Source: Symbiodinium natans (lineage: Eukaryota > Sar > Dinophyceae > Suessiales > Symbiodiniaceae). From it: DNA of 64,000 nucleotides. The stretch is from NCBI GenBank assembly GCA_905221605.1, contig CAJNDS010000191.1, positions 865,501-929,500 of the forward strand, written 5' to 3'. Both the position numbers and the translations under genes were made by a program. Positions 11,621 to 24,064 of the stretch are shown here, one piece after another (the stretch's first letter is position 1; the number at the start of each line of letters is the position of its first letter). The notes beneath the pieces are model-generated. The model made no database searches. It saw nothing but the letters and a program-made list of their open reading frames with translations, and had not been told where the DNA came from.

Positions 11621-12815
11621 TCACGCAGCCTTTCGCGGCTGCTTTGGCTGCTTGCGTCTAGTGGCCGGCTCACCTGATCCCCCGGCTGAGCCACTTTGCG
11701 CTTTGCACTTTGCACTTTGCCCGTTCGAGTCACGAAGACTACGGTCCTTTCAGGACAAGCCACACGCTGCTGAAACTAATTCTAACGTAACACTGGAACG
11801 TGCCTGGGCCTGTGTAGCGATGGTTGACACTTCGCATGTCCAAAAGGACACACCACAACCTCGGCAGCTCGTCATGCTCGTACAACAGCTGTAACATTTG
11901 CGCGTGCTGCACATGCAAGCTGCATCTCGGGGTGCAACAATCCGCTGATGGCCCATGATCGTGATCTGCGCCTTGTGCATTGAAACCTATTCTCCGATTT
12001 TTGGTAACAATTAATTGTTTTGGTTCGTCGTGGTGCATATGGTGAAACCACGGCGCATGCTGGAACAGCTTATCCAAAAGCCCATTGTCATGTTTGTGCT
12101 CTTTGCCTTGGGCAAATTCATCCATCACCTCCCAGAAGTTTATCATGCTATGTTCCTTCCTACCACACAGCGTGTTGCTGGTAACAATCGGGCATCACAG
12201 CCAGAATTCGAATGAGAATTTGATTGAATGTTCACCCACCACTCAATTAAGCGCATTCACAATTGGAAACGAGGGCAAATGAAGCTGCCGGCGATTGAAC
12301 ATTTGTTCCAGCAAATTCCTAACTGCGACCATGTGATCAGATACACATGCAATGGACAAGCAGGTTTATCTGCCCGCAAGTGGCCCGACTCATGTGTTTG
12401 TGCACCAGCATCAAGCAGCTGCTCACTATAGCCCCCGCCCAACACTCCGCAAGCCTGGATGAACGAGAACGGGAGACATGACTCATGGCAAGGCACGCGG
12501 CGCCCTGCGACGTGGTCAAGATGAACCAACACCCTTTGTGGTATCTGATGAGCGTGCAATTAAGATCAATTAAGCACCTTAGCCGGTTCATTTCTGCTTA
12601 CCAAAAACGGCCCACTTAAAGTTTTCATTTATCCCAGAACTTCAATCAAGTAACCACTGTTGTTCTTACCCATCTAAAATTTGAGAATAGGTCGAACAGA
12701 ACCCAATGGTGCATGGGCAAATCAGCACATTCAGCAACTACATGATGTTTTGCCGGTGCTTCGTGTGATTCGGCTACGCTGGTCCAAGCCTTTTGGCTGC
12801 ACACAATCTTCCCAA
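11621..12815. other. Region without assignable gene
   Basis: Open frames of 65-135 codons occur on both strands, for example 11739-12146 minus, which is His-rich and Cys-rich. None contains a recognisable motif. Short CTTTGCA repeats occur at about 11690-11722. Confidence 0.3.
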
Positions 12816-12883
12816 CTGACATGACATGACATGACATGACATGACGTGACGTGACGTGACCTGACCTGACATGACATGACATG
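12816..12883. repeat. (ATGAC)n pentanucleotide microsatellite
   Basis: About thirteen ATGAC units with a central block mutated to GTGAC and CTGAC. The block substitution shows that the array expanded again after point mutation. Confidence 0.95.
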
Positions 12884-13009
12884 CTCTGTTACGTCCTGAT
12901 GTGCCATAACGATGTCACCACAAGTGTTTTTGTTAAAACGTTTTTTTTTGTTAACGCTCCTATTCTCCGGCGCGGACTCGTGTTCTCAAGGCCGCATGGG
13001 CAAGCGGCT

Positions 13010-14080
13010 AATTGACGCACTACGCCCGGCTCCAGGATACGGTCCAGCGGCAGCGGCGTGAAGTCAGAGCCTGCCGAGATGCAGGGCGCCTGGCCAAAAG
13101 CAGTGGTGCCGACGGCCGGCCCAGCCCGCTGCCCCTCCGGCAAGCAGCGGCAAAATCATTTATGGCGCAACCCAGCGCGGCGCCCATGCCGGTGTAATGC
13201 CCGTCGGCTGACGATGGACAACCAGGGCAGACAGAAACCAAAAACTTATGCGCGTCCCCACGTGCGAACCACGCTTGCGCCAGATGTGGCCGCCTACGCC
13301 GCAGCGCACGACCAAGCCGTGTGGGGGTGATGGGGACCAGGAAGCGGAAGAGCAGCCTGCCTACCAGCAGCCCTCGGGGGCCTAGCGTCAGCAGCGTGTG
13401 GAGCCCCCGTGGCGTATTGAGCGGCGTGGGCGGATGCTCTCCCGGTCATGGCGGCACGTCTTCCGGCTTTCGCGGCGGCCTGCGCTCCAAAAAAGGGGCG
13501 CATTCCCGCGTGTTTGAGCCACGCTGCGAGCGCTGGGACGCAAGCCCCAGCTGGACCGCAGTTGCCGGGGGGGCGCGGCCGGACGCGGAGGCGGATACAA
13601 GACTTGGCGAATGGCCACACGGCTGGCAGCTTCATGCGTCGCACTCACAACTCTTACTATCGCGACCGCATGATGCTGCCGTCGTTGACGCCGGACCGCC
13701 GAGCCCTGCTTCGCTCCCAGTCAAGCCCGCACACTGGCGCGTGGCTGACGGCCATGCCCGGCCAGCCGGCCACGACGTTGTCGCCGCCCATCAAAGTCAT
13801 GCAGGTGGCCCTGCGCAGGCATCACCGCTCGCCAGTGCGGCTAGCCCGGATGCGGCGGAAGCGTGGACGCGTATGTGGTGGAGAGGGCGTGGGTGCGGGT
13901 GGCGGGGCCCGAAGGGCAGGTGGTGCCGCAGCAGTGGCTGGTCCACACGACGGCGCCTTGGGGTCCCAGCCGACGATCGGCGCCGCGTGGATCTCACCGT
14001 CTACGGCGCCACCCCGTTGGGTCTCGCCTTTGTCTTGCCTTATGTTGCGATGCCACCTTCGTTACCCCATCATGATTTCG
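13010..14080 (+). pseudogene. Decayed RLE-type non-LTR retrotransposon, copy 1 (post-RT plus endonuclease)
   Basis: Fragments in several plus-strand frames match, in order, the post-RT and endonuclease parts of the better preserved minus copy at 14.0-16.1 kb. They are AAYAAAHDQAVW near 13290-13320, AYxAAWADALPVMAAR near 13410-13455 (a Trp codon has become TGA), RRALLRSQ near 13700, and DDRRRVDLTVYGATPLG near 13975-14030. The last is the restriction-like endonuclease core. Multiple frameshifts and stops make it dead. Confidence 0.6.
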
Positions 14081-14419
14081 CGGATGGCAGGTCAGCCCGT
14101 CATCGCGGAAACACTTCTGATGCCCGTTGCCGCTTTTGCGCATCTTGTGTTGACTCCCGCACACGCATTGGTAGAATGCCCTGCTCATCATCAAGCACGC
14201 AGTTGCCGGCGACTGCAAATCTCTGGACGGCGCGTCCTTTCGTTGCACACAGGGTTTTCCACGGACCCGGCTGTCAACACTGCCCGAAACATTGAGTGCA
14301 CCATTGCATTCGTTGGCCGTGTGTGCCACGCGTGTGAGATGTGACCTGAGCTGTAGGAACCTTTCCGAACTTTTTTTTTTCTCTCCGATCGCTGGAAGCT
14401 CATGCGCATCACGCCCGCA

Positions 14420-15382
14420 AGGGCGCTGCTCAGCCTCGGCGAGCTCCAGGACCCACCCGAGCCGTGTGTGCTCGTCGCCGGTAAACTGCGCCGGCGCTAT
14501 CCGGCGCTCTCCAGCAACCGCCCAACAGCGTCGAGGCCAAGGCACGCTGAAACCCGCATCCGAGCTGCCCCCACCACCGGTGCTCCCACCCCGCGCGGGC
14601 AGCCGCACGCCGCGCAGGCGGCGTGCGCAGGGAGCGCTGTTGCGCGAGGCTGCGGACAGGTCGTGCGCCTCTTGCCCCCAACGTCCGCCGACCTCCGCTG
14701 CCAGGACGACGAGGCGTTGCGGGCCCGGGCCGGCCAGTTCATCCAGTTCAGGGTAGCGCCGTTGTTTGCGCCGCGTCGCGCCGTCGATAGCAGCCGACGA
14801 GGCCGGTTGCGGGCGCCCGTCTGCCCTCAGCGGCGAAACCAGGGTCACATCGCAGCAGAGTGCCTCGCCGCGCCGAAACGCGCCATATATGACGAGGTCG
14901 AGTCGGCGCCGGTCATTTGAGGCTACGCCCAGCGTGGTGGTCCGCGCCAGCCATTGCTGGGGGACCACCCGCCCTTCGGCGGCGACGGCTTCCCGCGCGA
15001 CGCGAACCAATGCTCGCTCGAGTATGGGGGCACGCCTGGCCAGCAGCCCACTCCGGGCGCAGGCGGCGCGATGGTCGCCCAGCTGGTCCACCACGGCTCG
15101 GCAGCCTGGCTCGCCATGTCCACCGCCACGGGCCGACGCCAAGGGTAGCGGCAAGCCAAGGCGTCGCCGGAGAGCGACTTGCATATCCATCGGCAGGAAC
15201 TGTGTGCCTCGTCCGTGGGGATGGCTCGCAACCACTCGCCGGCGTGCGCGCCCGCCTGGGAGCGCAGCAGAGCTCGGGAACTCGGCGACAAGCTGCAGAA
15301 GAGGCGCTCGCGATAGGACTTGTTCAGTACGCGAGCTGCCGGCTTCTGCCAGCAATGAAGCCAACTTCCAGGCTCTGAAGGC
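14420..15382 (-). pseudogene. RLE-type non-LTR retrotransposon, endonuclease half
   Basis: This is the C-terminal half of the element whose RT lies at 15383-16075, in the same frame and separated by a single TGA. It contains MQVALRRRLGLPLPL, a His/Cys segment with LGDHRAACARSG, then RRRLDLVIYG...CCDVTLVSP followed downstream by an RRKQRRYPEL basic motif. This is the layout of the restriction-like (PD-D/ExK-type) endonuclease of R2/CRE-like non-LTR elements, which nicks the target and primes reverse transcription. Function is inferred from motif layout only. The frame stays open to 13994, but the part beyond about 14420 looks non-element. Confidence 0.65.
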
Positions 15383-16075
15383 TCAGTGTGCGCCGCCAAG
15401 AGCGAGTTCTTGCGCGTATCTACGAGCAACCTCCGGGCGTCTGTGCAGCATTACCGGGAGCGCGTCCGCCCAAGCCGCCCAGTAGGCCGCGGAGGCTAGA
15501 CCGAAGCCACCAGATGCGGCGGGGAGGAAGGCGATTTGGCCATCCCACTCCCGTCCTTGCGCATCCTGCTCCGCTAACAGGCGCTGTAGCGTTGTCCAAA
15601 CTGCCCGATCGTGCTCTGCCGCATAGGCGGCCGAATCCGTCGGCGGCACTGTGCCCAAAGCATGTTGGGCACGCGGGCTGGCGCAGTAGAGCAGGGGCAG
15701 CCACGCACCCTGCATATCAGGCAATTCTGGCAGTTCCTGCAGCAGGCGGCGCTCTTCCTCGAGTCTCGCCGCAAGTTTGCGTCGCATGAACTCCGCATGC
15801 CCGATCGGCACGCCCAGCGCAACGAAACCGCAAGTCGCCGGCTCAGTGTCACCGCCGCACCAGACGTCGGGCCCGAGCGCCTCGACATCGAGCGGTGGCG
15901 GCCCGCCGCTGACGCGATAGACCCGAGTCTTGCCGAGATTCGTTGCGACACCCGCATGCCGCCCGACCGTGCGGGTGACATCATCTAGCGCAAGCCGGGC
16001 ACGAGCTGGAGTGGTGACGAGATACAGGTCGTCCAAAAAAGCGGCGAGGAACTCCCCCGGCTCCAACCTGACGAA
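15383..16075 (-). pseudogene. RLE-type non-LTR retrotransposon, RT fragment with FLDDLY
   Basis: The minus-strand frame carries the RT catalytic box FLAAFLDDLYLVTTP, followed by motif-D-like NLGKTRVY, FVALGVPIGHAEFM and a thumb-like LPELPDMQGAWLPLLYCAS. The 5' part of the ORF (endonuclease-independent N-terminus and early RT motifs) is missing. The break coincides with a short inverted piece of the same element (16085-16250). The frame runs on to 16249 only as a shadow of that piece. A TGA at 15383-15385 separates it from the endonuclease half. Confidence 0.7.
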
Positions 16076-16084
16076 GCTGTGTGA

Positions 16085-16250
16085 GGTTGCTCCAGCCCTT
16101 GTCCTGTATGTGCGGGCGTGGTATGGCGGCACCTCCACGTATTTGTGGTGGGACGCCGAGGGCCGGCGCCACGAGATCTCGCAAAGTGACGGCTGCGAGC
16201 AGGGAGATGCCTTAAGCAATCCGTCCCAGCGCGGGCCGTTTTTTGGCATG
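16085..16250 (+). pseudogene. Inverted RT segment of the RLE retrotransposon
   Basis: The plus strand encodes AWYGGTSTYLWWDAEGRR and then DGCEQGDAL, which is the RT motif carrying the QGD/QGxP turn that normally lies just upstream of FLDD. It abuts, head to head, the minus-strand copy that begins near FLDD. This is the geometry produced by twin priming (5' inversion) during target-primed reverse transcription. Confidence 0.6.
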
Positions 16251-16430
16251 GTGTTCTTATCCTTGCATCGTGTTTTGTTGTCGCCGTGTATGGTGATCCT
16301 GCTACGTCATGTATTATGTTTCAGTTTCTGACCATAACACATGGTCGTTCGAAGACTTGCCGGACCGTGGGGGGCGCGCGGCAAGCTCGCAAACGGATAA
16401 TACCTTTGATATTCAGTACGGATACGCACG

Positions 16431-17170
16431 GTGAAGACGTGGCCTAGCGATCCTTTACGACTGCGCGAGGCTCGCGAGCTCCTGCAGGCTGTGCCGCGTC
16501 TGCCCGACTTACAGTGCGCGTGGTTGCTTCGCTTCGCCGCGGGCGCAGTACCTCCTGCGAAACGCAGCCCGAGCTCGCTGCTGACTACGCACGCTCGCAC
16601 GACGATGAGGTCTGGCGCACACTCCTCGAGTTTTGGGCGGCCTCGCGAGCAGGCGCGCCCTGCTTGCAAGCGACGGCAGCCGCGGCAGACACCCTTACCG
16701 CGCAGGGCAGGTTGGACAGGCCAGTTTGCCAAGCGTGTGTCGACAGAGCGCGGCCGCCGCAAGCCCGGAAATGAGCCGGGTCGGGCTGGCAACGTATTGC
16801 AGTTCTCGCACGTCATTTTTATTTCATTTTTTTTCGAGAACGTGTGCCGACTTTGACCCCTGACGCCCGAGCCATGTTGCGGTCCCAGTCATGCCCACAT
16901 GCGGGGTCATCATCCCCGCGCACCCAGCGGCCGAGCTCGCGCCGGACCTGATGCACCTCGCCCCGCGGTGCCGCCTCCGCGGCTACGAAGGCCCGCGCAA
17001 CTGCTGTGCGGCTCCGGCAAACGGCTTGTCAGGTGGCATGCCACCGCTGGGCGGGAATGTTGGCTGTGGCCGCCCAGCGAGCCTCCCCCTTGGGATGGCG
17101 GACGAGTGCGATGGCACTGAGCCGCCTCTGGCGAAAGTTTTGGCGGATGCCCGCCTGCCAGCCCGCCCAT
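16431..17170 (+). pseudogene. Decayed RLE retrotransposon, copy 2
   Basis: Plus-strand frames give RLPDLQCAWLLRF (16490-16540) and YARSHDDEVWRTLLEFWAAS (about 16575-16645), which are the post-RT region. They also give a C-terminal tail with WAGMLAVAAQRA and LGMADECDGTEPPLAKVLAD (17040-17150). The endonuclease core between them is missing, so the copy is internally deleted as well as frameshifted. Confidence 0.5.
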
Positions 17171-18977
17171 GAGGCTGCGGCGGCGAAGCACCAGTACGAG
17201 AAGCCCTTCTACAACAAAACCCTCCGGCGACCTCGGACGACCACCACCCTTTGGTTGCCGTGGCAACGCAATGGCAACGGCAGCGACATCGACAGCAGTG
17301 GCAGTGGCCATCACACTGAAAAATAAAACGACGCGGCTTTTGTATGGTATATCTGAAACAACTTGATTGTGCGCGGATGGGATGCACGAGCGCGACGGCG
17401 TGGCTATCAAGAGCCGCATAGTGCCGCAACTCGCGCGGTACCCTGCAACAGAGCAACTTGAAGGCCCGGCTGCTGCCCCCCCATCTGGCATGAGGGAGGT
17501 TGGTGATCAGTCGGTCGCCACCGAGCTGTGCTGCTGGCTCTGGGGTCTGCTGCAAGCTCGGTGTGCGACCGGCGGTTTGCCGACTGCATCTCGGAGCGCC
17601 TGGAGCGGTGAGGGCTTTGGCCCAAGCGCGTGCAGGAGGTCGGTGATGTCGGTGTCGGCCTTGATTACCGACACCCCTGCCCCTGCAGCGGGTGGCGGTT
17701 CCGCAACTGCCGCACCTTCACGCAACAACTGCAACCACTCGCCATCCGCAATCAACAGTTCCCTTCACCTTAATTCGTTTGGGGGCGCACATGGTTGTCT
17801 TGGCGCGCGGCTGAAGAGCATGCATGCGCGGCCCGAGCAGGGAAATAGCGACCAGCCAGCACGCTCCTAATCGGAACCTTGTCCGTCCCGGATGGCTTCG
17901 AATGCTACCCGCATGGCAGCCCCCGCAGCTGGCGAGACGGCGACTGGAACGTGTAGAGCCATGTAAATGTGTCGCGCAAGCTTGGCAGCCAAGCCGAGGT
18001 CACGCGAGCAATGCAGAAGTGTGAGCGCATGCGAGCGCCCTGTGAGGTCGTGCGGGAAAGCTTCCTTCAGGCACGTTGCTGTCACTGTCAACTGGGTCTG
18101 AGTCTGGCGGGGTGCATCGCATTCCCGGTGAAAGGAGGACTGCGTTCCTGCCCGACACCTCCGCGATCCTCCGGTCCGCGGCGGCCGCGTGCTCTGCTGG
18201 CGGCACGAGCGACAGCTGACTCACGCCTGCGGCCAGGCCCCGCGGATGCATCGGTACGACACCAAAACGTGGCAAGGGCGTGGACCGCCACAGCGGGAGG
18301 GGTGCGACGCCACGCCCTCTCGCTACTACGTGCCGTTGCTTCTGCACACCGGGGCTGTTTGAGGACGATGCGCCGCGGGGTTGGCTTATACACGCCGCTC
18401 GCATGCGCCAATTGGCCAGTTGCTGCACCTGCGCGGGAGCCGCACCGAGAGCCGAGCAAGATCCGAGCAAGAATTGTGCCGCCGGCAGTCCACCGCGCCT
18501 GCCACAGCGGATGTCCCCTTGCCGTGCGTGCTCACCACTGTTGACCACTATACCTCGCAGCAAACTCGCAAGAAGCGCTTCTGCTTGTGGGGATGCAGGT
18601 GTGGCCGAAATCGTGCGAGGGCGCTCAGCTGCCCCGTGGGACCAGCGAATTTCCCCACAACTTGTTGGCCAGGCTACCTCCCCCAGGAACGCCTCGCGTA
18701 AGGCTCTGTCGCGCTGTCTCGCCCGCTGCGTCGCACTGCGCCTGCACGCCCGCTACTGGGATCTGCCGAGCGAGACCCCTCGAACGATGGCCCGGGCTTG
18801 TCGGCCTCACCAACTCGGATACCGGCAAACGCACTGCGCGGCGCGGCTTGCTGTCACCCCTGCGAACGAAGCCTTATTTTGGCTGCAAAACTCGAGCGCT
18901 CAAGACGTTTATATGGAAAGAAACCAATTTATCGAACTACTCCTAAACACGAGACACGAACTCGGCCTACACTATAC
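17171..18977. other. GC-rich region without assignable gene
   Basis: Long overlapping frames on both strands (for example 18000-18563 minus and 18280-19011 plus) reflect high GC content. A minus segment near 17890-18060 reads protein-like (AAKLARHIYMALHVPVAVSP), but no family is recognised. The region may hold older retroelement debris. Confidence 0.3.
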
Positions 18978-19825
<848 letters not shown>

Positions 19826-19830
<5 letters not shown>

Positions 19831-19977
19831 TTCATTTCATTCCAATCGCAGCCGGTCACTCAGCTTGGCGTCAGGTACATGGCAGTGCATTGCACCGGTG
19901 CTTCTTGAGCACTAGAACCATAATGGGCAAGTCCTGCTACGAATAGCTGCAAACTTGCCAGTCAAGAGAGAGGTGCA
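19826..19977 (-). repeat. Dispersed repeat with (TAG)n tail, left copy
   Basis: Reading the minus strand, this segment matches 28440-28587 over about 130 bp with scattered substitutions and a small indel. The shared words include GCACCGGTGCAATGC, CGGCTGCGATTGGAATGAAA and CAAGTTTGCAGCTATTCG. In both copies the repeat leads directly into TAG repeats, as expected for the 3' end of a (TAG)n-tailed retroposon. Confidence 0.8.
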
Positions 19978-20267
19978 CAGTGGCACAGAGTGCACAGTGG
20001 CACAGACAAAAACTGCTTCAGCATGTAATGCCGGTGGCAGTGGACAAACAGTATCGGATGCAGCGTCGCGGCCTGTAGTTACATCCCCGTCACTTAGTGT
20101 GTACAAAACATGGAGGTGCTGTACACAAGACGGCATGGTCTCTGTGCAAGTGGCCCATGGGCACACTGACGGTCTAGAGTGGCCAAAAATGGCTCACTAG
20201 CTTCTCACTCACTGTCAAGGTTTGTTGCATGTGGTACAGGTGGCGCAGGTGATGCAGGTGGTGCGGG

Positions 20268-20700
20268 TCATGCAAACTCCAGTCTCCTAAGCGTATCGAC
20301 ATGTGCAGGAATGAGCTCATCCACTGCCCTGACCGTGAAGATTGCAATCGTGATGCGATCTCCTGTCCAGGGGCGAGTTTCGTGCCATTGTTGGGGGTCA
20401 AAAGTGACTCCTGGCAGTGTGAGATTCAACACAGTGCCCCGCATGGTACCATGCATACACGCATAGTTGCCTTCCGGATTATGTACCCATACCCCCTGTA
20501 AAGGCCGAGCAGGGTAGCACAGCGTTGACACTTTGTGCGGCGTTGTTCATGTCTCTATGTGCATGCATGAACGTATTACGCTGTAGCACGAAGCCAGTGA
20601 AGGGCACCCGGGTGCAGGACGGATGTACTCACACACCATTAGGGTAACCCATGGGAACTTCAAAGGTGTTGCGCCAGAGTCCATGCAGCGGGCCCTGTGA
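20268..20700 (-). pseudogene. 2OG-Fe(II) dioxygenase-like domain fragment (retroelement-derived)
   Basis: The minus strand gives, in order: GAYSQGPLHGLWRNTF near 20690-20640; HRDMNNAAQSVNAVLPCSAF near 20555-20510, which has the HxD metal motif; then, after a one-base frameshift in a G run near 20500, GVWVHNPEGNYA. It ends with FDPQQWHETRPWTGDRITIA near 20360-20310, holding the distal His and the 2OG-binding Arg. The same motif train occurs in both YR retrotransposons of this window. It is broken and has no intact start. Confidence 0.55.
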
Positions 20701-22090
20701 GTAGGCTCCACTCATAAAGCACACACTGCCAGGCAGGTCAGCATGCGCCGGTCGCCCCGAGGCAGACTATCACAGAGCAGCTCCCACGCACTCACGCGCA
20801 CCTGGCCAGGCAACATTTGCAGGAGAGAGTGCCATACTCGAGCCCTATTGCACAGGCAAAATACGCTCTGGGAATGTGGAGGTGTGTGGGGGCAACTAGG
20901 TCGAGAAGGCGTTGCACGCCAATGCACACGTGCATCGCTTGCCAAGCATTGCCTGTGTCCCATGGTACAATGCACGAGACCCAGGTTGAACTACAGATGC
21001 TGTGGCTCTACCGCGAACAGCTTGCCCGCGTTCGCCGTGCAAAAACAAATAGTGGGGAGGGCTGCGCAGCGATCTGAATTGTCTGCGGGGAAAGAAGATC
21101 CTTAAGCTTGCTGCTGCACACTTGCATTGGCATGTGACGTTTCAGACATGGCAACTTCCAGCTCAATCTGTTGCCGCTCATTGCTTGCAGAAGCAGAATA
21201 GGCACATCGCCGACAAAACTGTACCACACGCCAGCATACATTCCATGCAGCGCAGAATCTTACAGTGTGTGTCGAAGCATAATTGCCTTTTCCACGACGA
21301 TGACAAAGAGCATCGTCAAGAGTGAAAAAGGGCAGGGACCTTAGTTTTCTTTTTGCTTCTCAGACTGTGTCCTGCAACGGCGCTTCTCACAAGGCTAAAG
21401 AAGTGACCTTCATGCTCTTGTCCGGACACAAGCATCCAGTAGAGGTGGAGAAAAACTGTTCTTGATAAATCATGTCCAACTAAACCTTGAACAAGGCGCA
21501 CTTCAACTCACGCATGTACAACGTGGCGAAGCGGGTCGTCGAAGAGTTGTGGGCGTGTCTGAGCAAGACGGCAACTCAGAAGTCGACTGAGCTACTCAAG
21601 GAAAGGTTGCATAGCTTCTACGTTGAGCAGTTGATTCGCAGGCCCAAACCCGAGAATAGGTCGCAAGTTTCTTGGGGTAAGATCCTTTACAGGTATCAGG
21701 AAGCATTGAGCAACGTCTTGAGCAACTGCACTCCGTGCCTGAGGTGTGGCAGTTTGGACTTAAGTGCCTTAGCCAGGGAGATGTCAGGGAGGCTTTCATT
21801 GTGTACGGGGCTGAAGAGGTTGCTGACAGCTGTGTACCTGAGAGCACACAGCTTGCACATCTGCACCCGCAAGAAGAGAGCTCGTCGTTTAAGAGAGATC
21901 TTGAAGCAGCCGACGCAGAGCTTCACTTGTTGTTGCGTGGCACTGATTGTGAGCCTGCCAGCTCTTCAGTGCATCCCGCGTCTCCAGCAAGCCAGCAAGG
22001 CCTGAAGCGTCGCCATAAGTCTCCTCGTGCGAGCCTTCAACAGTGCATTGAAGCAGTCTGATTCTGTGATTGATTTGGAGTAAGCATTTT
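20701..22090. other. Region with one possible coding stretch
   Basis: Mostly unassignable. A plus frame at about 21675-22061 reads protein-like (DVREAFIVYGAEEVADS and QEESSSFKRDLEAADAELHL) and ends at 22061, just before the gag-like sequence. It may be a 3' exon of a host gene or the leader part of the LTR-type element. An overlapping frame (21487-22005) is probably a shadow. Confidence 0.3.
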
Positions 22091-22091
22091 T

Positions 22092-23450
22092 TTGCTTAAA
22101 CACAGTCCCGATGGATCCTCGCAAGGCCAGCAGTTGCCCGTGTTGCCTCAGGAAGCCACAGCCAGTGGCACTGGAAACCCGTTCCTTCCAGGCAGCCCTG
22201 CAGCCGGACAGCTTGACATGGCCCAGATGCAAATGCTGATGGCGCAAATGGTCGAGACGGCCCAAGCTGCAGCACAGGCTGCTCAAGCAGCCGTTGCCAG
22301 GCCCTCAAGTTCGAGCGGTACAGGATGCAAATAAGATTCTGAATCGCCCTACGGAGTTTGGTAGTGCTGTGCATGACAATGATGTTGCTCAATGGGCTGA
22401 ATGGAGTCATAGCTTTCGGACTTGGCTAGTCTTCGCGGATCATGAGTACGAAACGGACCTCAAGATCGTGGAAGAAAACCTCAACACGCCGGTGGATCTG
22501 AGCACAGCCGACGCAGCCCGCGTCGCAAGGTCCCAGCGGTTGTTTGCAATCCTTGCCAGTGTTCTGCGTGCAAAGCCTAAAGCAATCCTTCGCCAAGTGC
22601 CTGACAAGAGTGGCCTTGAGGTTGAAGAGTCCTGACAAACACGTTTGCACCACGAACCAACTTCCGAGGTTTAGCCCTTCTGAACGCCTTGATGAGCCTG
22701 CCAACCTTCACGAAAGACCGAAGCCTTCGTGAACAGATTCAGGGGTTAGAAAGGGTAGCTGAAGAATATCGCAAGGTCACCAACAACTTGCCAGGTGAGC
22801 ACGTGATGCTAGAGACACTGGTCCGTTGCCTGCCTCATGCGCTGAGGCAACATGTGCAGCTGCAAATGTCTGAAGCTAGCACATACCAAAGCATCAGGGA
22901 TTACGTCCTGGGCTATGAGGTGACAACCACCTCCTGGACCTTAGCGAAGATGCACCAGGCTTTGGGTGTGGTGCCCATGGCGTCAAGTGCCGGGCAAGAG
23001 CAATCGCCAGTGCCCATGGAAGTGGATGCGTTAATTCGCAAGGACAAGGAGAAGCAGCCCAAAGGAAAAGGGAAGGCTAGAGACATCCCAAAGGCAAAGG
23101 CAAGGAGAGGCATCCCAAAGGCAAAGGCAAGGAGAGGCATCCCAAAGGCAAAGGCAAGGAGAGGCAGCCCAGGGGCAAAGGTTCCCACCAAGAAGGCCCA
23201 GACACAGGTAAAGGCCAGCGTGCAAAGAAAGCATGTCATAACTGCGGTAAGAAGGGTCATTACGCCAGTGAATGTTGGAGTGCACCGCGTGTCCAAGCAG
23301 TCCAGAATGCACCATCTGGGCACCCTTCTGACACCGCAACGACTGTGAGCACGCTTGGACCCTCAGCTTCTCAACTTGCGGCAAGCACTGCAACCACCCA
23401 GCATCGCGTTGCTCGTGTTGCGATTGACGTGACAGGCCCGGAGTTCAACA
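22092..23450 (+). pseudogene. LTR-retrotransposon gag, frameshifted, with zinc knuckle
   Basis: Consecutive plus-strand frames give a Gln/Ala-rich start with LDMAQMQMLMAQMVETAQAA. A capsid-like stretch follows (VAQWAEWSHSFRTWLVFADH), then ERVAEEYRKVTNNLPGEHVM and LETLVRCLPHALRQHVQLQM. A basic Gly-Lys tail leads to a CCHC zinc knuckle CHNCGKKGHYASEC at about 23235-23275 in yet another frame. This is the Gag layout of Ty1/copia-type elements. Protease, integrase and RT are absent downstream, where a minus-strand LINE begins. Confidence 0.65.
23080..23175 (+). repeat. 27-bp tandem repeat inside gag
   Basis: Three and a half copies of a 27-bp unit beginning GGCATCCCAAAGGCAAAGG. It encodes a Lys/Arg/Ala-rich nine-residue repeat in the nucleic-acid-binding tail of the gag fragment. 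Confidence 0.9.
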
Positions 23451-24060
23451 TGTGCAAGAGGGTCGCATCAATGCAGTGCTCATGTGTGATGGACCATCCC
23501 ACCTGAGCGACCCTGACTCCAGTTGGTTGAGCTTTGTGAGATGTTTCACTTTGAAGATTGAGTTGCATCTGAAGGCATCTTTGAGAGTTCAAAACATTTT
23601 CAGTGGGGCACTGTTGTTCCTTGTTCTGACGCTTCCTCTGAAAGTCGGGCACCTGTGTTTCGAAGTTGTCCGTTGGTCCGGCACCTGAGCAGTCGGACTC
23701 GACGTGAGTGGTTTCAGGCGTCGGACTTAGCTGAGGGCCTATTGCCTTGACAGCTGATGTTTCGATTCTGTCGGGAGGTATAACTGCGGGCGTGTCCGAG
23801 CAGGGTGGATGTCTCGTGGGGCAGAGCATCTTACAGCGCTGTTCGTTAATGTGCTTGCGAAGACTGGAGAAGTCGCAGAGTTTGACTTTGCAGTAGCTGC
23901 ACTGAGGCAGGCCTCCCAGAGCGTCATTATGTTTGTCGAAGGTGCGCGTAGGCTGATTAGCGGGGCGTGCCGGGTGGTCTTTATGTTTTCGTGTCATGTG
24001 GCCAAGCATGGAGGCACGGGTGGCAAAATATATTCCACACTCTGGGCACGGGTGGCCTTG
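23371..24060 (-). pseudogene. 3' part of minus-strand LINE: C2H2 zinc-finger tail
   Basis: The minus strand encodes CPECGIYFATRASMLGHMTRKH (in a frame partly outside the first ATG) and CSYCKVKLCDFSSLRKHI, two C2H2-type fingers, followed by a Ser/Thr/Pro-rich tail to the stop near 23371. Fingers after the RT are also seen in the plus-strand LINE at 49.8-52.0 kb, which additionally carries a protease domain that is lacking here. Confidence 0.65.
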
Positions 24061-24064
24061 GACG

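Noticed and set aside
13994-14420. C-terminal extension of the minus-strand RLE frame, and 1088-2154 frames
   Set aside because: Open by GC bias only; no similarity to the element's tail or any other recognisable motif.
23080-23175. CRISPR-like array
   Set aside because: The 27-bp units are directly adjacent with no spacers and lie in a eukaryotic gag.
23031-23393. Minus-strand frames with repeated LLAFAFGMP or CLCLWDASP
   Set aside because: Antisense translation of the 27-bp repeats in gag.
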